NCBI GenBank assembly: GCA_948474755.1
Contig: CAOLHI010000422.1
Location: 558,001-622,000, forward strand
Reading direction: 5' to 3'
Length of the DNA: 64,000 nucleotides
DNA from: Ctenosaura bakeri
Lineage: Eukaryota; Chordata; Lepidosauria; Squamata; Iguanidae
Shown here: piece by piece, positions 25,411 through 33,955 of the stretch
How the letters are laid out: each line of letters opens with the position of its first letter
Position numbering within the stretch: position 1 is the first letter of the stretch
Translations under genes and position numbers: made by a program
The notes under the pieces: generated by a model
Seen by the model: the letters and a program-made list of their open reading frames with translations, nothing else
Database searches by the model: none
What the model was told of the DNA's origin: nothing

Positions 25411-25992
25411 CCCCATTTCCCTCTCAGAATGGCATCCAACCCCTCTCGCAAATCTCGCAAGAAAATCTCATTGCCCTCAGGTGATAGGTGCACTCCATCG
25501 TGCCAATACAGCTGTGGCCTGTCAAAAACAATGTCGCCATGTGGAATGTAGCAACCCAAGCCCCGTTTCAGAGCATTGTGAATTTCCCGGTTAGCCCTCT
25601 TACGGGCGAGTTCCAAGAGTCGAGGGTCGCCCCCCACACTCTTCTCTGAACCATAGCAGACCAAACAATGCATGTGTGAGGCCAAGTGTCTTGAATATGC
25701 CGCATATCCTGAATGGCCTGCAGGATCAAGGCCTTTCCTTTCAACAGTCCAAGGTCGTTCCCACCGAGGTGGATCACCAGTATATCAGGTGGAGGCCCGC
25801 AGCACTCCCCGAACAACAAAGGTAACAGGCCGTGCTAACGCAGGCCTCTCTTGCCCAGCCATTGTATTGATACCCGGTCTCCCAATCCCAAGTTCAAGCC
25901 CATATGGCCCTTGCGAGCTTGCTTCTCTGCCCAGAAGATGAAACTGTGTCCACAGATCAGCACTCGCTTCCTTCCTGCAAAAGCAGGTCGAT
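25398..25992 (-). pseudogene. SGNH-hydrolase frame of the Ngaro-like element, broken
   Basis: Downstream of the recombinase, in the same frame but after its TAA, is an SGNH/GDSL-type esterase sequence. Block I is RVLICGHSFIFW (GHS in place of GDS), block III is HLGGNDLG, and block V is WHDGVHLSPEGN, supplying Asp and His. Related hydrolase frames are known in some vertebrate Ngaro elements; their role in the cycle is unclear. Two lesions are visible: an in-frame TAG at 25837-25835 and a frame change near the six-C run at 25630-25635. The last part reads in a different frame to a TAA at 25398. The neighbouring genes lack such damage. Confidence 0.8.
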
Positions 25993-26889
25993 CTGAAAAT
26001 GATAAACATTAGCATGGGTTAATTGGCCTGACATAACGCCGGTAAGCCATAGACTTCCATCTTCCAATCCTCCTGATATCATCAGCATGCATGCCCACCG
26101 ATGCAGCGGTGGAAGCTGCACCTATGCGAAATGAGTGTGTACCGAAATTAGACCCTTGCAGGCCCAAGTGACGCAGAGCCTTCTTCGTAATGGCCCAGAA
26201 CTGATACCTAGTAAGTGGAGTTGTGTCCTCATGGCAAAACAGCGGCCCTGCGTGCATTCCTCTTCCGGCGGTGTACGCTCTAAGCGCCCTGACTGGGCAC
26301 AAGGCCACATCAGCACATTCCTGCAGTGTCACAACAGCGCCCCGTTTGGCCTGATCTGTCTTGGAACCCCTTATGATTAAACGTACATGTCGCTCACCCC
26401 ACTTCAGGTCTCTGAATTCCAAGGCCCTGCCCGACCTATCCCCTTTGCTCTGTACCACGAGCTCGCTTACCCTTAATGCCCCAAAGAATGCAGTGAGAGC
26501 CGCTGCGTGAAATAAAAGAGCTTCATATGCTGAGGAACACAGGATTTTCCACGCGTCGCCCAATCCCTTCAATATGCCCGGAGAGAGTGGTTGCCTGTTG
26601 TCCCTGACCACTCCTTTCTGCCTGACCCACCCTTCTATGAATTTACGTACCCTAAAATCATTAGTGGGGTCAGGCAAGCCGCGTGCCTTGGACCAAAAAG
26701 CCAAGGCCGACATACGAGATCGAATGGATTGCGGGGAGAGGCCTGCTTGCTTGAGTTCCACGCAAAACTGCAAAATGTGGTTAACCGGAATTGGCCACAT
26801 GTCCTGTAACCCCTTGGACTTACGAAAGGTGCTAAATTCCTCAGCCGCCTTGCTGTAACTCCTCCTGGTGCTGGGCGCAATTGACATAC
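25993..26889 (-). other. Putative intron spanning the recombinase frame
   Basis: On the element strand a strong donor ATAG|GTATGT starts at 26889. A strong acceptor, GTTTATCATTTTCAG|AT, ends at 25993, with a TGCTAAT branch-point-like sequence about 17 nt upstream. The segment is 897 nt, a multiple of three, and both borders are phase 1. Splicing would put an ATG two codons upstream of the hydrolase frame. The branch-point sequence overlaps the recombinase stop codon. This is inference only. Confidence 0.4.
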
Positions 26890-26896
26890 CTATCAT
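26009..26896 (-). CDS. Ngaro-like tyrosine recombinase
   Basis: The ATG at 26896 lies 5 nt after the RT stop codon (TAA at 26904-26902). This spacing suits termination-reinitiation, although the initiation context is weak. The protein has 295 codons. An N-terminal SAM-like DNA-binding part (STRRSYSKAAEEF, SRMSALAFW) precedes the catalytic domain. Visible catalytic residues from this ATG are Arg142 (FFGALRVSEL), His254-x-x-Arg257 (THSFRIGAAS), Trp280 (GRW) and a Tyr at 285 or 288 (AYRRYVR; 288 is the likelier nucleophile). This enzyme integrates the circular cDNA of DIRS-order elements without a DDE integrase. It appears intact. Confidence 0.9.
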   Translation of the reverse strand: MIGMSIAPSTRRSYSKAAEEFSTFRKSKGLQDMWPIPVNHILQFCVELKQAGLSPQSIRSRMSALAFWSKARGLPDPTNDFRVRKFIEGWVRQKGVVRDNRQPLSPGILKGLGDAWKILCSSAYEALLFHAAALTAFFGALRVSELVVQSKGDRSGRALEFRDLKWGERHVRLIIRGSKTDQAKRGAVVTLQECADVALCPVRALRAYTAGRGMHAGPLFCHEDTTPLTRYQFWAITKKALRHLGLQGSNFGTHSFRIGAASTAASVGMHADDIRRIGRWKSMAYRRYVRPINPC

Positions 26897-26901
26897 CCGC
26901 G

Positions 26902-28665
26902 TTACCTCACCCCGCCAAGGTTCCACAGCTCGGAAGGCATCGGTTCTGGGAGGGGTGCCGCATCTGGTGCCAGCTCTCTGAAACGTTCCATCTGCATACG
27001 GGAGAGAGAGTCAGCCAAGGAATTATCCACACCCGCAACGTGTATTGCTGTAAAGACTATGTTGAAACGAAGACATTGAAGCGTGAAAGCCCGCACCAAA
27101 CGCATGACACGCTGTGACCTGGAAGAGAGATTATTAATCACGCTGACCGTGGCCTGATTATCGCACCAAAAGTGTACTGCGGCATTTGCCAACTCGTGTG
27201 CCCAGATGTGTACTGCCACCAGTATTGGGAAAAACTCTAAGAATGTAAGGTCAGATGTGAGGCCTGTATCTGCCCAACTCTCAGGCCACTTCTGTGCACA
27301 CCACTTACCTCTGAAAAAGACACCAAAACCCACGGAACCTGCTGCATCTGAAGATATCTGCAATGCGTTCCTGATCTTAATTTCATTCCGCCAAAAGGAG
27401 ACCCCATTGAAATCGGCCAAGAACCTCTGCCATACCTCCAGGTCTAGCTTCATCTCTCTGGTGATCCTAATCCTATGGTGCGGCTTAGTTACACCTTTGA
27501 TGGCATCGCAAAGCCGCCTGAGAAACGCCCTGCCGGGCGCTACCACCCTACATGCAAAGTTCAGATGTCCTAATATCTCCTGAAATTCCCTAAGAGTTGC
27601 TTTACGCCTGCCTAAGAAGGATGCTACCCTTGACCTGAGATCTTGAACTTTAGCTGGCGGTAATCTACAGGCCTGGTTAACTGTGTCCAGTTCGATACCC
27701 AAAAATGTAAGCCGGTGTGTGGGGCCCTCCGTTTTTTCATGTGCCAAAGGCACGCCCAACTCCTCCATCAGGGATGCGAATTCTGCCAAGAGGAATGAGC
27801 ACTGCCCAGATCCCCACCGTCCTACCAAAAGGAAATCGTCCAAGTAATGCACGACGCCACGAAGGCCCGACTTCCTTTTAATGGCCCATTCCAAGAAGGT
27901 GCTGAATGTCTCAAAGGCGGAACACGACACTGAACATCCCATCGGGAGGGACCGGTCAAGGTAGAACCCACCTTCAAAGGCGAACCCTAAAAGTTCAAAG
28001 TCAGCTGGGTGAACGGGAAGCAGGCGGAATACTGACTTGATGTCTGCTTTGGCAAGGCCTGCTTCAACTCCGTGCCCCCGCACCACCCGCACTGCTGCAT
28101 CGAATGAAGTGTACCTCACTGAACATAACTCTGTTGGGATGGTATCATTAACTGAATCACCCTTGGGGTAAGACAAATGGTGGATTAACCTAAATTCACC
28201 CGGGGTTTTCTTAGGGACTACTCCTAGCGGGGATATCCTAACCTTGGGAGTGGGAGGATGTTCAAATGGGCCTAACACCCTGCCCTCCATCACCTCTTTC
28301 CTAATCTTCTCCCTTACTATGTGCTCATTACCTCTAACTGAACTAAGGTTACTAGCCATGAAAAATCTACGAGGTCCCACACTTGGGATTCTAAAACCTA
28401 AAGTAAAACCTTCCCTCAGGTATTGCGCTGCAGCCTGGTTCGGATAAAAACGAAGCCAGGCCAGCAGGTTCTTGACTTTAATTGGGCTGGGCCCCTTTGG
28501 GAAATGGTGGCTTATTCCCTGTCCCCCGCTTGCCCCCGTCGTCCTTGAAGCCTGAACCTCCGCCTCTCCCCTTGTTGCAATTGCGTGCTGTGTGGGGGCC
28601 CCAACAGATCCCGCATAGATGTTTGTATTTGCAGGGTTGCCTTGCACAAAACCCCTGCGTCCCAA
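26902..28665 (-). CDS. Ngaro-like reverse transcriptase / RNase H
   Basis: This is an open frame of 587 codons with no internal stops. From about residue 60 it reads as conserved polymerase: motif A KADIKSVFRL (Asp208), motif B PMGCSVSCSAFE (about 241-252) and motif C YLDD (274-277). An RNase H domain follows, with acidic residues in SSDAAGS (Asp440), LEFFP (Glu477), WCDNQ (Asp502) and DNSLADSLSR (Asp552). There is no protease or integrase. The first in-frame ATG is residue 103, inside conserved sequence, so translation probably enters from gag. The frames overlap for 188 nt and the RT frame is +1 relative to gag. All catalytic residues seem intact. Confidence 0.9.
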   Translation of the reverse strand: MGRRGFVQGNPANTNIYAGSVGAPTQHAIATRGEAEVQASRTTGASGGQGISHHFPKGPSPIKVKNLLAWLRFYPNQAAAQYLREGFTLGFRIPSVGPRRFFMASNLSSVRGNEHIVREKIRKEVMEGRVLGPFEHPPTPKVRISPLGVVPKKTPGEFRLIHHLSYPKGDSVNDTIPTELCSVRYTSFDAAVRVVRGHGVEAGLAKADIKSVFRLLPVHPADFELLGFAFEGGFYLDRSLPMGCSVSCSAFETFSTFLEWAIKRKSGLRGVVHYLDDFLLVGRWGSGQCSFLLAEFASLMEELGVPLAHEKTEGPTHRLTFLGIELDTVNQACRLPPAKVQDLRSRVASFLGRRKATLREFQEILGHLNFACRVVAPGRAFLRRLCDAIKGVTKPHHRIRITREMKLDLEVWQRFLADFNGVSFWRNEIKIRNALQISSDAAGSVGFGVFFRGKWCAQKWPESWADTGLTSDLTFLEFFPILVAVHIWAHELANAAVHFWCDNQATVSVINNLSSRSQRVMRLVRAFTLQCLRFNIVFTAIHVAGVDNSLADSLSRMQMERFRELAPDAAPLPEPMPSELWNLGGVR

Positions 28666-29419
28666 ACTCCCAGCAAATTTGAACCAACTTTTGCTCCTGG
28701 GGGCCCTGAGCGTGAGGGGAACTCGCTGTCTTACTAGATTGCATCAAATGACCAGAGTGGGACCTCTCCCCAAATACGGGGCGAGTCGTGGTCAATGTTT
28801 TCATCCACAACTCGGGGACGATGGCATCCCATCTCAGGTTTGGCTGCTTCGCTGCCTTCATTCTGAACCTCTCATCGTAGTGCAGCCAACCTGCCCCTGC
28901 GAAATCTGTATGGGCCTGAAATATCGTGTTCAAATACCTCAGCATGGCCAGAGCCCTGGATGACTGGGCCTTAACGACCACCTCCGCGTAAATGAGATAG
29001 CCCACAAACCAATTATTCCAAGTTCTTTCCACCTTACGATTCTTGAACTTCTCCTTCTCACCTGCGTCTAAATCCTCCTTCTCTTTCTTATCAAGCTCTC
29101 GATACAAAAGGGTAAACAAGTCCACATAGTCCCCCCTCTGTATCTTCTCGATAGTGGCTGTAGCAAGATGCTCACTCAAAGCCCCCGATTGCCCACCTAC
29201 CTCATACTCTGGGCCCACCCCTTTGGAAGATTCCTGGAGCGTAGAATCACCACCCTGGTTGAGTTCCTGAGGCCCCTTGGGACTGCTTGCCTCCCCGTGA
29301 ACCTGCTGTGAATGTGATGTGTTTTCCCCCGGAGAACAATGTAAGGAGGACGCTAAAACCTCTGGGGAACCTGCTGGTGGAGCCCATACCATGTTGTTCG
29401 GCGGTGTGCTAACAATCAC
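28478..29419 (-). CDS. Ngaro-like gag, C-terminal frame with zinc fingers
   Basis: A frame of 313 codons stays open here. Its first codon at the overlap is GTG, and the first ATG lies ten codons in, inside the putative intron, so it is more likely reached by splicing than by its own start. The middle part (about residues 80-215) is helical and conserved-looking (RTWNNWFVGYLIYAE). Near the C-terminus Cys249, Cys258, Cys263 and His267 form a C-x8-C-x4-C-x3-H finger. Cys269, Cys272, His276 and Cys281 form a C-x2-C-x3-H-x4-C knuckle. This fits an RNA-binding Gag. The stop at 28478 falls just where the RT frame starts to look conserved. Confidence 0.75.
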   Translation of the reverse strand: MIVSTPPNNMVWAPPAGSPEVLASSLHCSPGENTSHSQQVHGEASSPKGPQELNQGGDSTLQESSKGVGPEYEVGGQSGALSEHLATATIEKIQRGDYVDLFTLLYRELDKKEKEDLDAGEKEKFKNRKVERTWNNWFVGYLIYAEVVVKAQSSRALAMLRYLNTIFQAHTDFAGAGWLHYDERFRMKAAKQPNLRWDAIVPELWMKTLTTTRPVFGERSHSGHLMQSSKTASSPHAQGPQEQKLVQICWEFGTQGFCARQPCKYKHLCGICWGPHTARNCNKGRGGGSGFKDDGGKRGTGNKPPFPKGAQPN

Positions 29420-29465
29420 AGCCCTGCCACTAATGCAGTGTTATCCTCAATGCCCATACACTCAC
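29371..29465 (-). other. Putative 95-nt intron joining the two gag frames
   Basis: On the element strand a consensus donor CGG|GTGAGT begins at 29465 and an acceptor CAG|GT ends at 29371. Removing the 95 nt removes the N-terminal-frame stop and joins phase 1 to phase 1, so the gag message from 29991 to 28478 becomes one 472-codon frame. The donor is excellent. The acceptor lacks a strong pyrimidine tract. This is inference from signal and phase; no transcript evidence is available here. Confidence 0.5.
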
Positions 29466-29991
29466 CCGTTGCCTCTGCCACTGCTCCCGAAGCTCCTGAG
29501 GGCCCAGCCTCTGAATCGCCGTGCTGTGATGAGGATGGTTGGTCTGGCCTCCTAGAAGGCGCTTCATTCCGCTTCTCGCCCGACCCTTTTTCAAGCGCAT
29601 CTAATCGTGCCAAAATCAGATCAATATCTCTCACAGACACAGTCATTGTCTGCTCATCCCTTCCTCTACCTTGTCCAGCCGACTGCCGCCTTCTTTCCAT
29701 GGAATCCAGTTTATCAAAAATAGCAGCTATCCTGGTTCCCCTCCCTTCTTCATCTGAAGATGAAGCTAGTGTAGGTGGGGCAGCCGGGGCCTCAGCCGTC
29801 TTGGGCCTCTTAGCTGGAGTGGCCTCCTTACTGTTGGCTCCCCCTCTTGCCGGTGCAGCCTTCTTGGGGGGCTGCTTGCCCTTAGATGCTGATGCTGCCT
29901 GCTTGGGGGGCTGCTTGCCCTTAGATGCTGATGCTGCCTGCTTGGGGGGCTGCTTGCCCTTAGATGTTGAAGCTGCCTGCTTGGATGCCAT
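29416..29991 (-). CDS. Ngaro-like gag, N-terminal frame
   Basis: The ATG at 29991-29989 sits in GGGGGCCATGGC, with G at -3 and G at +4, a good initiation context. It opens a 191-codon frame. The N-terminus carries three tandem 13-residue units (KQAASASKGKQPP type), followed by Ala/Pro/Lys-rich basic sequence and a short predicted helical stretch (DLILARLDALE). This suggests a basic nucleic-acid-binding region and possible self-association. The frame stops at 29416. The next gag frame overlaps it by 4 nt in the -1 frame. A GT-AG segment across the junction would join them in phase. Confidence 0.7.
   Translation of the reverse strand: MASKQAASTSKGKQPPKQAASASKGKQPPKQAASASKGKQPPKKAAPARGGANSKEATPAKRPKTAEAPAAPPTLASSSDEEGRGTRIAAIFDKLDSMERRRQSAGQGRGRDEQTMTVSVRDIDLILARLDALEKGSGEKRNEAPSRRPDQPSSSQHGDSEAGPSGASGAVAEATGECMGIEDNTALVAGL
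29861..29980 (-). repeat. 39-bp tandem repeat inside gag, three units
   Basis: Three near-identical 39-bp units encode KQAASASKGKQPP-type 13-mers. The last unit in + order carries two substitutions. Being a multiple of three, the array keeps the frame. Confidence 0.9.
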
Positions 29992-30049
29992 GGCCCCCAC
30001 AGGTGGAATTAAATGTCCACGAATGGGCCCAGGAGCCAAAGCTGACAAT

Positions 30050-31000
30050 GAAAGGAAAGGCGCACTCTCTCAGCCTAAAACTCCTCCCTCGCAAAAGGCC
30101 TGATGCTTATGGGGAGCAGATGGATCCCTGCTGAATCAAACTCCCAATTAATCTGCCACTCCGGCCTCCCGCCAGTACAACCCAGGCGGGGGGAGTTGGG
30201 GCAGGTAAGGGGGGGAAGAAGAAGAAGAAGGAAAAAAAAAATTACAGGCATGGAAGAACACACAGGAGGTGCAGAGGGCCCAATCCCCGCCAAATACAAC
30301 TCCCCTGCCTGTCTCCTGCTCACTCCCTCGCCTCCGTGCCGCCCTTGCTGCTGCTAAAACCTCCCCCCACTGCTTTCCGGGCTTGGGACTGACACAGTCG
30401 CCCACGCTTCCTACCTGGGCGGCCGCCGCTGCGACCGCCTACTCCCCCAACGGAACTCCGATGTGCCGCCTGGCCCCTTTAAGGGCCTGCTGAAGGTCGC
30501 CGTCGAGCTGCGCGGGGGGAAACGGGGCAGCGGATCCCCGCTGCCACCCGAAGTCAGGCACGCCACCCCACCGTGGGGGGGGGCGCCGCCGAGCGTCGGA
30601 GAGGCCACGCAGCAGGGCCAAGGACGAAGCCTCGTCTGAGCCAAAACTTCCCCACCCTGCCTGCGAAGTCCTCGCTGCCTCAGGGGACCAAAAGATCCCC
30701 TTGCTGGGCTGCGCGACTGCGCCGCTCTCCCGATCGCCAGCCAGCTGGGAGGAGGAGGAGGAGAGGGGACAAGGCCTCTAAGGCTGCCACGTGGCCAGCC
30801 TGAACAAGCAAAACAAACGGCCCCCTCCTCTCCTCGCAGTGATCGAAAAGAGGCCGAGGGAGGGGCGAGGTGGCCATAAATAGCCCCCTCCAGCCCCGCC
30901 TCCCCCCGAGACCACTCTCCTCTCGTGGGAGGGCGGCAAAGAAACGTCCCCCCCGCCACCTGTGGTCACGTGGGGGCGGTGGGGGACGAATTCTGGTCAC
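30050..31000 (-). promoter_or_regulatory. CpG-rich leader/promoter region of the Ngaro-like element
   Basis: This stretch is strikingly GC- and CpG-rich within an AT-rich intron, with many GGCGGC, CGCCGCC and CCGCCGCTGCGACC-type runs. It lies directly upstream of gag. On the element strand it includes a pyrimidine tract (T then CTTC repeats, complement of 30212-30241). I see no TATA box in the element sense. It plausibly holds the internal promoter and 5' leader. It could instead be a CpG island unrelated to the element, but its position makes that less likely. Confidence 0.55.
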
Positions 31001-31008
31001 TTCCAGTT

Positions 31009-32798
31009 TTGAAGAAAGCTTCTCTTGGACCTGCCGCCCTCCAAAAACATTGCAGAATCCTCCTCCCATTTAGAGAGTATGAGTATTCTTTTTCGGTTTG
31101 AAAAAAGTAAAAATTCTTTGAGGGATATCAAGAGAAGAGGTATGATCCTCTTGAAAAGTTGTCCATCCCTGGCTTTCAGCATTAGAGATAAGGCCCATTG
31201 ATACAACCAGCCTCATCAGCATTCACAAGGAGATGAACATTGCCTTTGATTCAGTGGGATGTGGTCCTTCACACAGCCTCAATGTGGGAATGCCATGGAT
31301 ACTCAGGCTGTGATTACCTAATTAATCTTCCTTGGGTTTCTGAGGATTTCTGAGCCTGAAACAGGAAGGATGATTATTGGATTGCCCATGGCTGAGAACT
31401 TGACCTGTACTTGACCAGATATGACATAGAGAGAACCTCTTCAATCCTGTAAGGTGGCAGTACTTGCAGTGAAGAAAGCCTTCTTCTCTGCATATATTGT
31501 GTCTTGCAAATTTGTGTCCAACTGAATTATTCAGGGTGGTGATTATCCATTTTTTAAAACTGATATTATGTGTTTTATTTTAATCTTTTATTGTTCACCA
31601 CCTCATATATAAGAGGGTATAAGAGGATGGCCTTTTCAGTCTGCCTTTGCTTTTCCTTGGATCTCTTGATCCTGTTCTAATGGAGATACTTACTTGGTAT
31701 GCAAAGAATAGGAACTTAGTTCTAAGCTTTTGTTTTTGTTTTTGTCTGACACACTATTTCTTTCCTTTTTCATTGTACTATAATAAACCCTTCTTTGAAA
31801 TATTTTGTATGCTGGTTGCTTTAAAAAACTTTGAATCTAAATCCCGTACCTTTCTGACCTCTTTGCTGAGTAATCTTTTTGTCAGATGCTCAAAAATCAA
31901 TGAGAGCAGTTATCCAGCTTGGTCCTCAGTAATACTTTGTAAGTCTTGGGAGCCCCCAAAATAGATGGCCAGAAGGGGTGGTGGCAGAATTGACTACCTA
32001 GCTGGGTTCTGCCCTAGAAATTGTTCACTGGATTTGGGAACTGGGAGCAGTGGTGAAGGCTGGCCATGGTCACTTAAGTTTCCCTCTTCCTTTCCTGGCC
32101 CTTGACAGAAAAGTGGAGTAAAAATTAATAAATAAAAAAAGCTCAATCCCTGCAAATTCCCCCGCCCTCCACAGACACACCACTGTATGCACACACATTC
32201 ATTTTGCCCAAGCTTCTGAGCAAGGGAATATCGCAGTTACCCTTTAAGTGGGGAGCATGGGCAACATGTGCATGGGGTCAGGGACCATTTTTCCAGTTGA
32301 CAACTAAAGGAGTGTGGCTTAAGGAGAACTGAGTGGATCTTAACAGAATGTTTTAATACACACACACACACATATCAGCTAGAAATATGGAAACATGAGT
32401 AAATATGTCCATTTTAATATAAACATATATATATTTATTTTATTATAATAGGAATTCAACATTTAGAAGTGCTAGAAACCAGTGGTGAATATGTAAAGGG
32501 AATATTGTACACTTTTAGTATTAGATGGCAGTTAACTGTGCATGCTGGTAGTTCGTAATTTGATGTAGCTGTGAATGTCCACTAACTATTGCACCTCATA
32601 CCAAAATTGCATAACTCGAGAAATATACAAGAAACCCTATATACATAGTGTACATAATGCGAGACCTACTGAGGTTCAGGAAGTTTGGGTCTAGGTCCTG
32701 CCCCGATAGGAAAGACTTAGGGATCTTATATTTATTGACTTCACTTTCAAGATGGAAAAAAAGGGGAAGATGTATGCTAAAGATGTAAATCACTTTTT
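31009..32798. other. Intron sequence between Ngaro-like element and CR1
   Basis: Mostly unique AT-rich DNA. About 31550-31625 looks like an eroded L2-type tail (TTCACCACCTCATATATAAGAG). There is a short (CA)n at 32360-32371 and an AT-rich (TA)n patch near 32425. I see no gene. Confidence 0.45.
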
Positions 32799-33955
32799 AG
32801 AATCATAGAATCATAGAAATGTAGAGTTGGAAGAGACCACAGGGGCCATCCAGTCTAACTCCCTGCCATGCAGGAACACCCTCAAAGCACTCCCGACAGA
32901 TGGCCATCCAGCCTCTGCTTAAAAACCTCCAAGGAAGGAGACTCCACTACATTCCAAGGCAGCAGATTCCACTGCCGGACAGCCCTGACTGTCAGGAAGT
33001 TCTTCCTGAGGTTCAGGTGGAATCTCCTTTCCTGCAGCTTGAATCCATTGCTCCTTGTCCTGGTCTCTGGAGCAGCAGAAAACAAGCCCTCTCCTTCCTC
33101 TATGTGGCATCCCTTCAAATATTTAAACATGGCTATCATGTTCCCTCTTAACCTTCTCTTCTGTAGTCTAAACATACCCAGCTCTCTAAGTCTATCCTCA
33201 TAGGGCATGGCTTCCAGGCCTCTCACCATTTTGGTCGCCCTCCTCTGGACTTGCTCCAGCTTGTCAATATCCTTCTTGAATTGGGGTGCCCAGAACTGGA
33301 CACAGTATTCAAGATGGGGTCTAACCAAAGCAGAGTAGAGTGGTACCAATACCTCTCTCGATCTAGACACCATATTCCTATTGATGCAGCCAAGAATTGC
33401 ATTGGCTTTCTTGGCCACCGCATCACACTGCTGACTCATGTTCAGCTTATGATCTATGAAGACTCCTAGATCCCTTTCACACGTACTGCTATCCAGCCAC
33501 GTGTCCCCCATCCTATATTTCTGTATTCCATTCTTTCTACCTAAGTGTAGGACCTTACACTTCTCTCTGTTGAATTTCATTTTGTTTGCCTTGGCCCAGC
33601 TCTCCAATCTATCCAGGTCATTTTGAATTTTGATCCTGTCCTCGGGCGTATTAGCAACCCCTCCCAATTTGGTATCATCTGCAGATTTGATGAGCATGCC
33701 CTCTATTCCTTCATCCAAGTCATTGATAAAAATATTGAACAGCACTGGGCCCAGGACAGAACCCTGTGGCACCCCACTAGTCACTTCTCTCCAGGATGAA
33801 AAGCAGCCATTCGTGATCTCCCTTTGGGTTCGGTCGGTCAACCAATTACAAATCCAACTAACAGTAGCCCTGTCCAGCCCACATTTTACTAGCTTCATTG
33901 CAAGAATTTTTGCCAATAAGCTAGCCATGCTAGACATTTCTAGTTGTAGCATTCA
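32799..33955 (-). mobile_element. CR1 LINE, 5'-truncated, long open RT frame
   Basis: The minus strand ends ATGATTCTATGATTCT, the short tandem repeat that terminates CR1 elements. Upstream is a frame of about 350 codons without stops, 33952-32882. It contains RT motifs: [20 protein letters not shown] and SADDTKLGG, where the FADD-type box reads SADD. The CR1 C-terminal segment follows ([39 protein letters not shown]). The element is truncated inside RT, so the endonuclease domain and the upstream frame are missing and it cannot be autonomous. The long open frame suggests a fairly recent insertion. Confidence 0.93.

Larger units (their letters stand above)
24949..31008 (-). mobile_element. Ngaro-like tyrosine-recombinase retrotransposon
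   Basis: A roughly 6 kb element lies antisense to AOPEP. In element order it has a CpG-rich leader (about 30990-30050), gag in two frames (29991-28478), RT/RNase H (28665-26902), a tyrosine recombinase (26896-26009), a broken SGNH-hydrolase frame (25992-25398) and a poly(A) signal (25026-25021). No DDE integrase, protease or methyltransferase is seen. Recombinase plus RT without methyltransferase, followed by an SGNH hydrolase, is the Ngaro arrangement within the DIRS order; DIRS proper carries a methyltransferase. The outer limits are provisional: I used a 12-bp inverted pair (AACTGGAAGTGA and its complement). The split direct repeats expected for Ngaro were not resolved by eye. Confidence 0.85.

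Noticed and set aside
26135..26880. Plus-strand open frames opposite the recombinase
   Set aside because: They are shadows of the minus-strand recombinase, with no motifs of their own.
29438..30103. 221-codon plus-strand open frame opposite gag
   Set aside because: It is the mirror of the Ala/Lys-rich gag repeats (reads as Leu/Ala/Gly-rich) and has no independent support.
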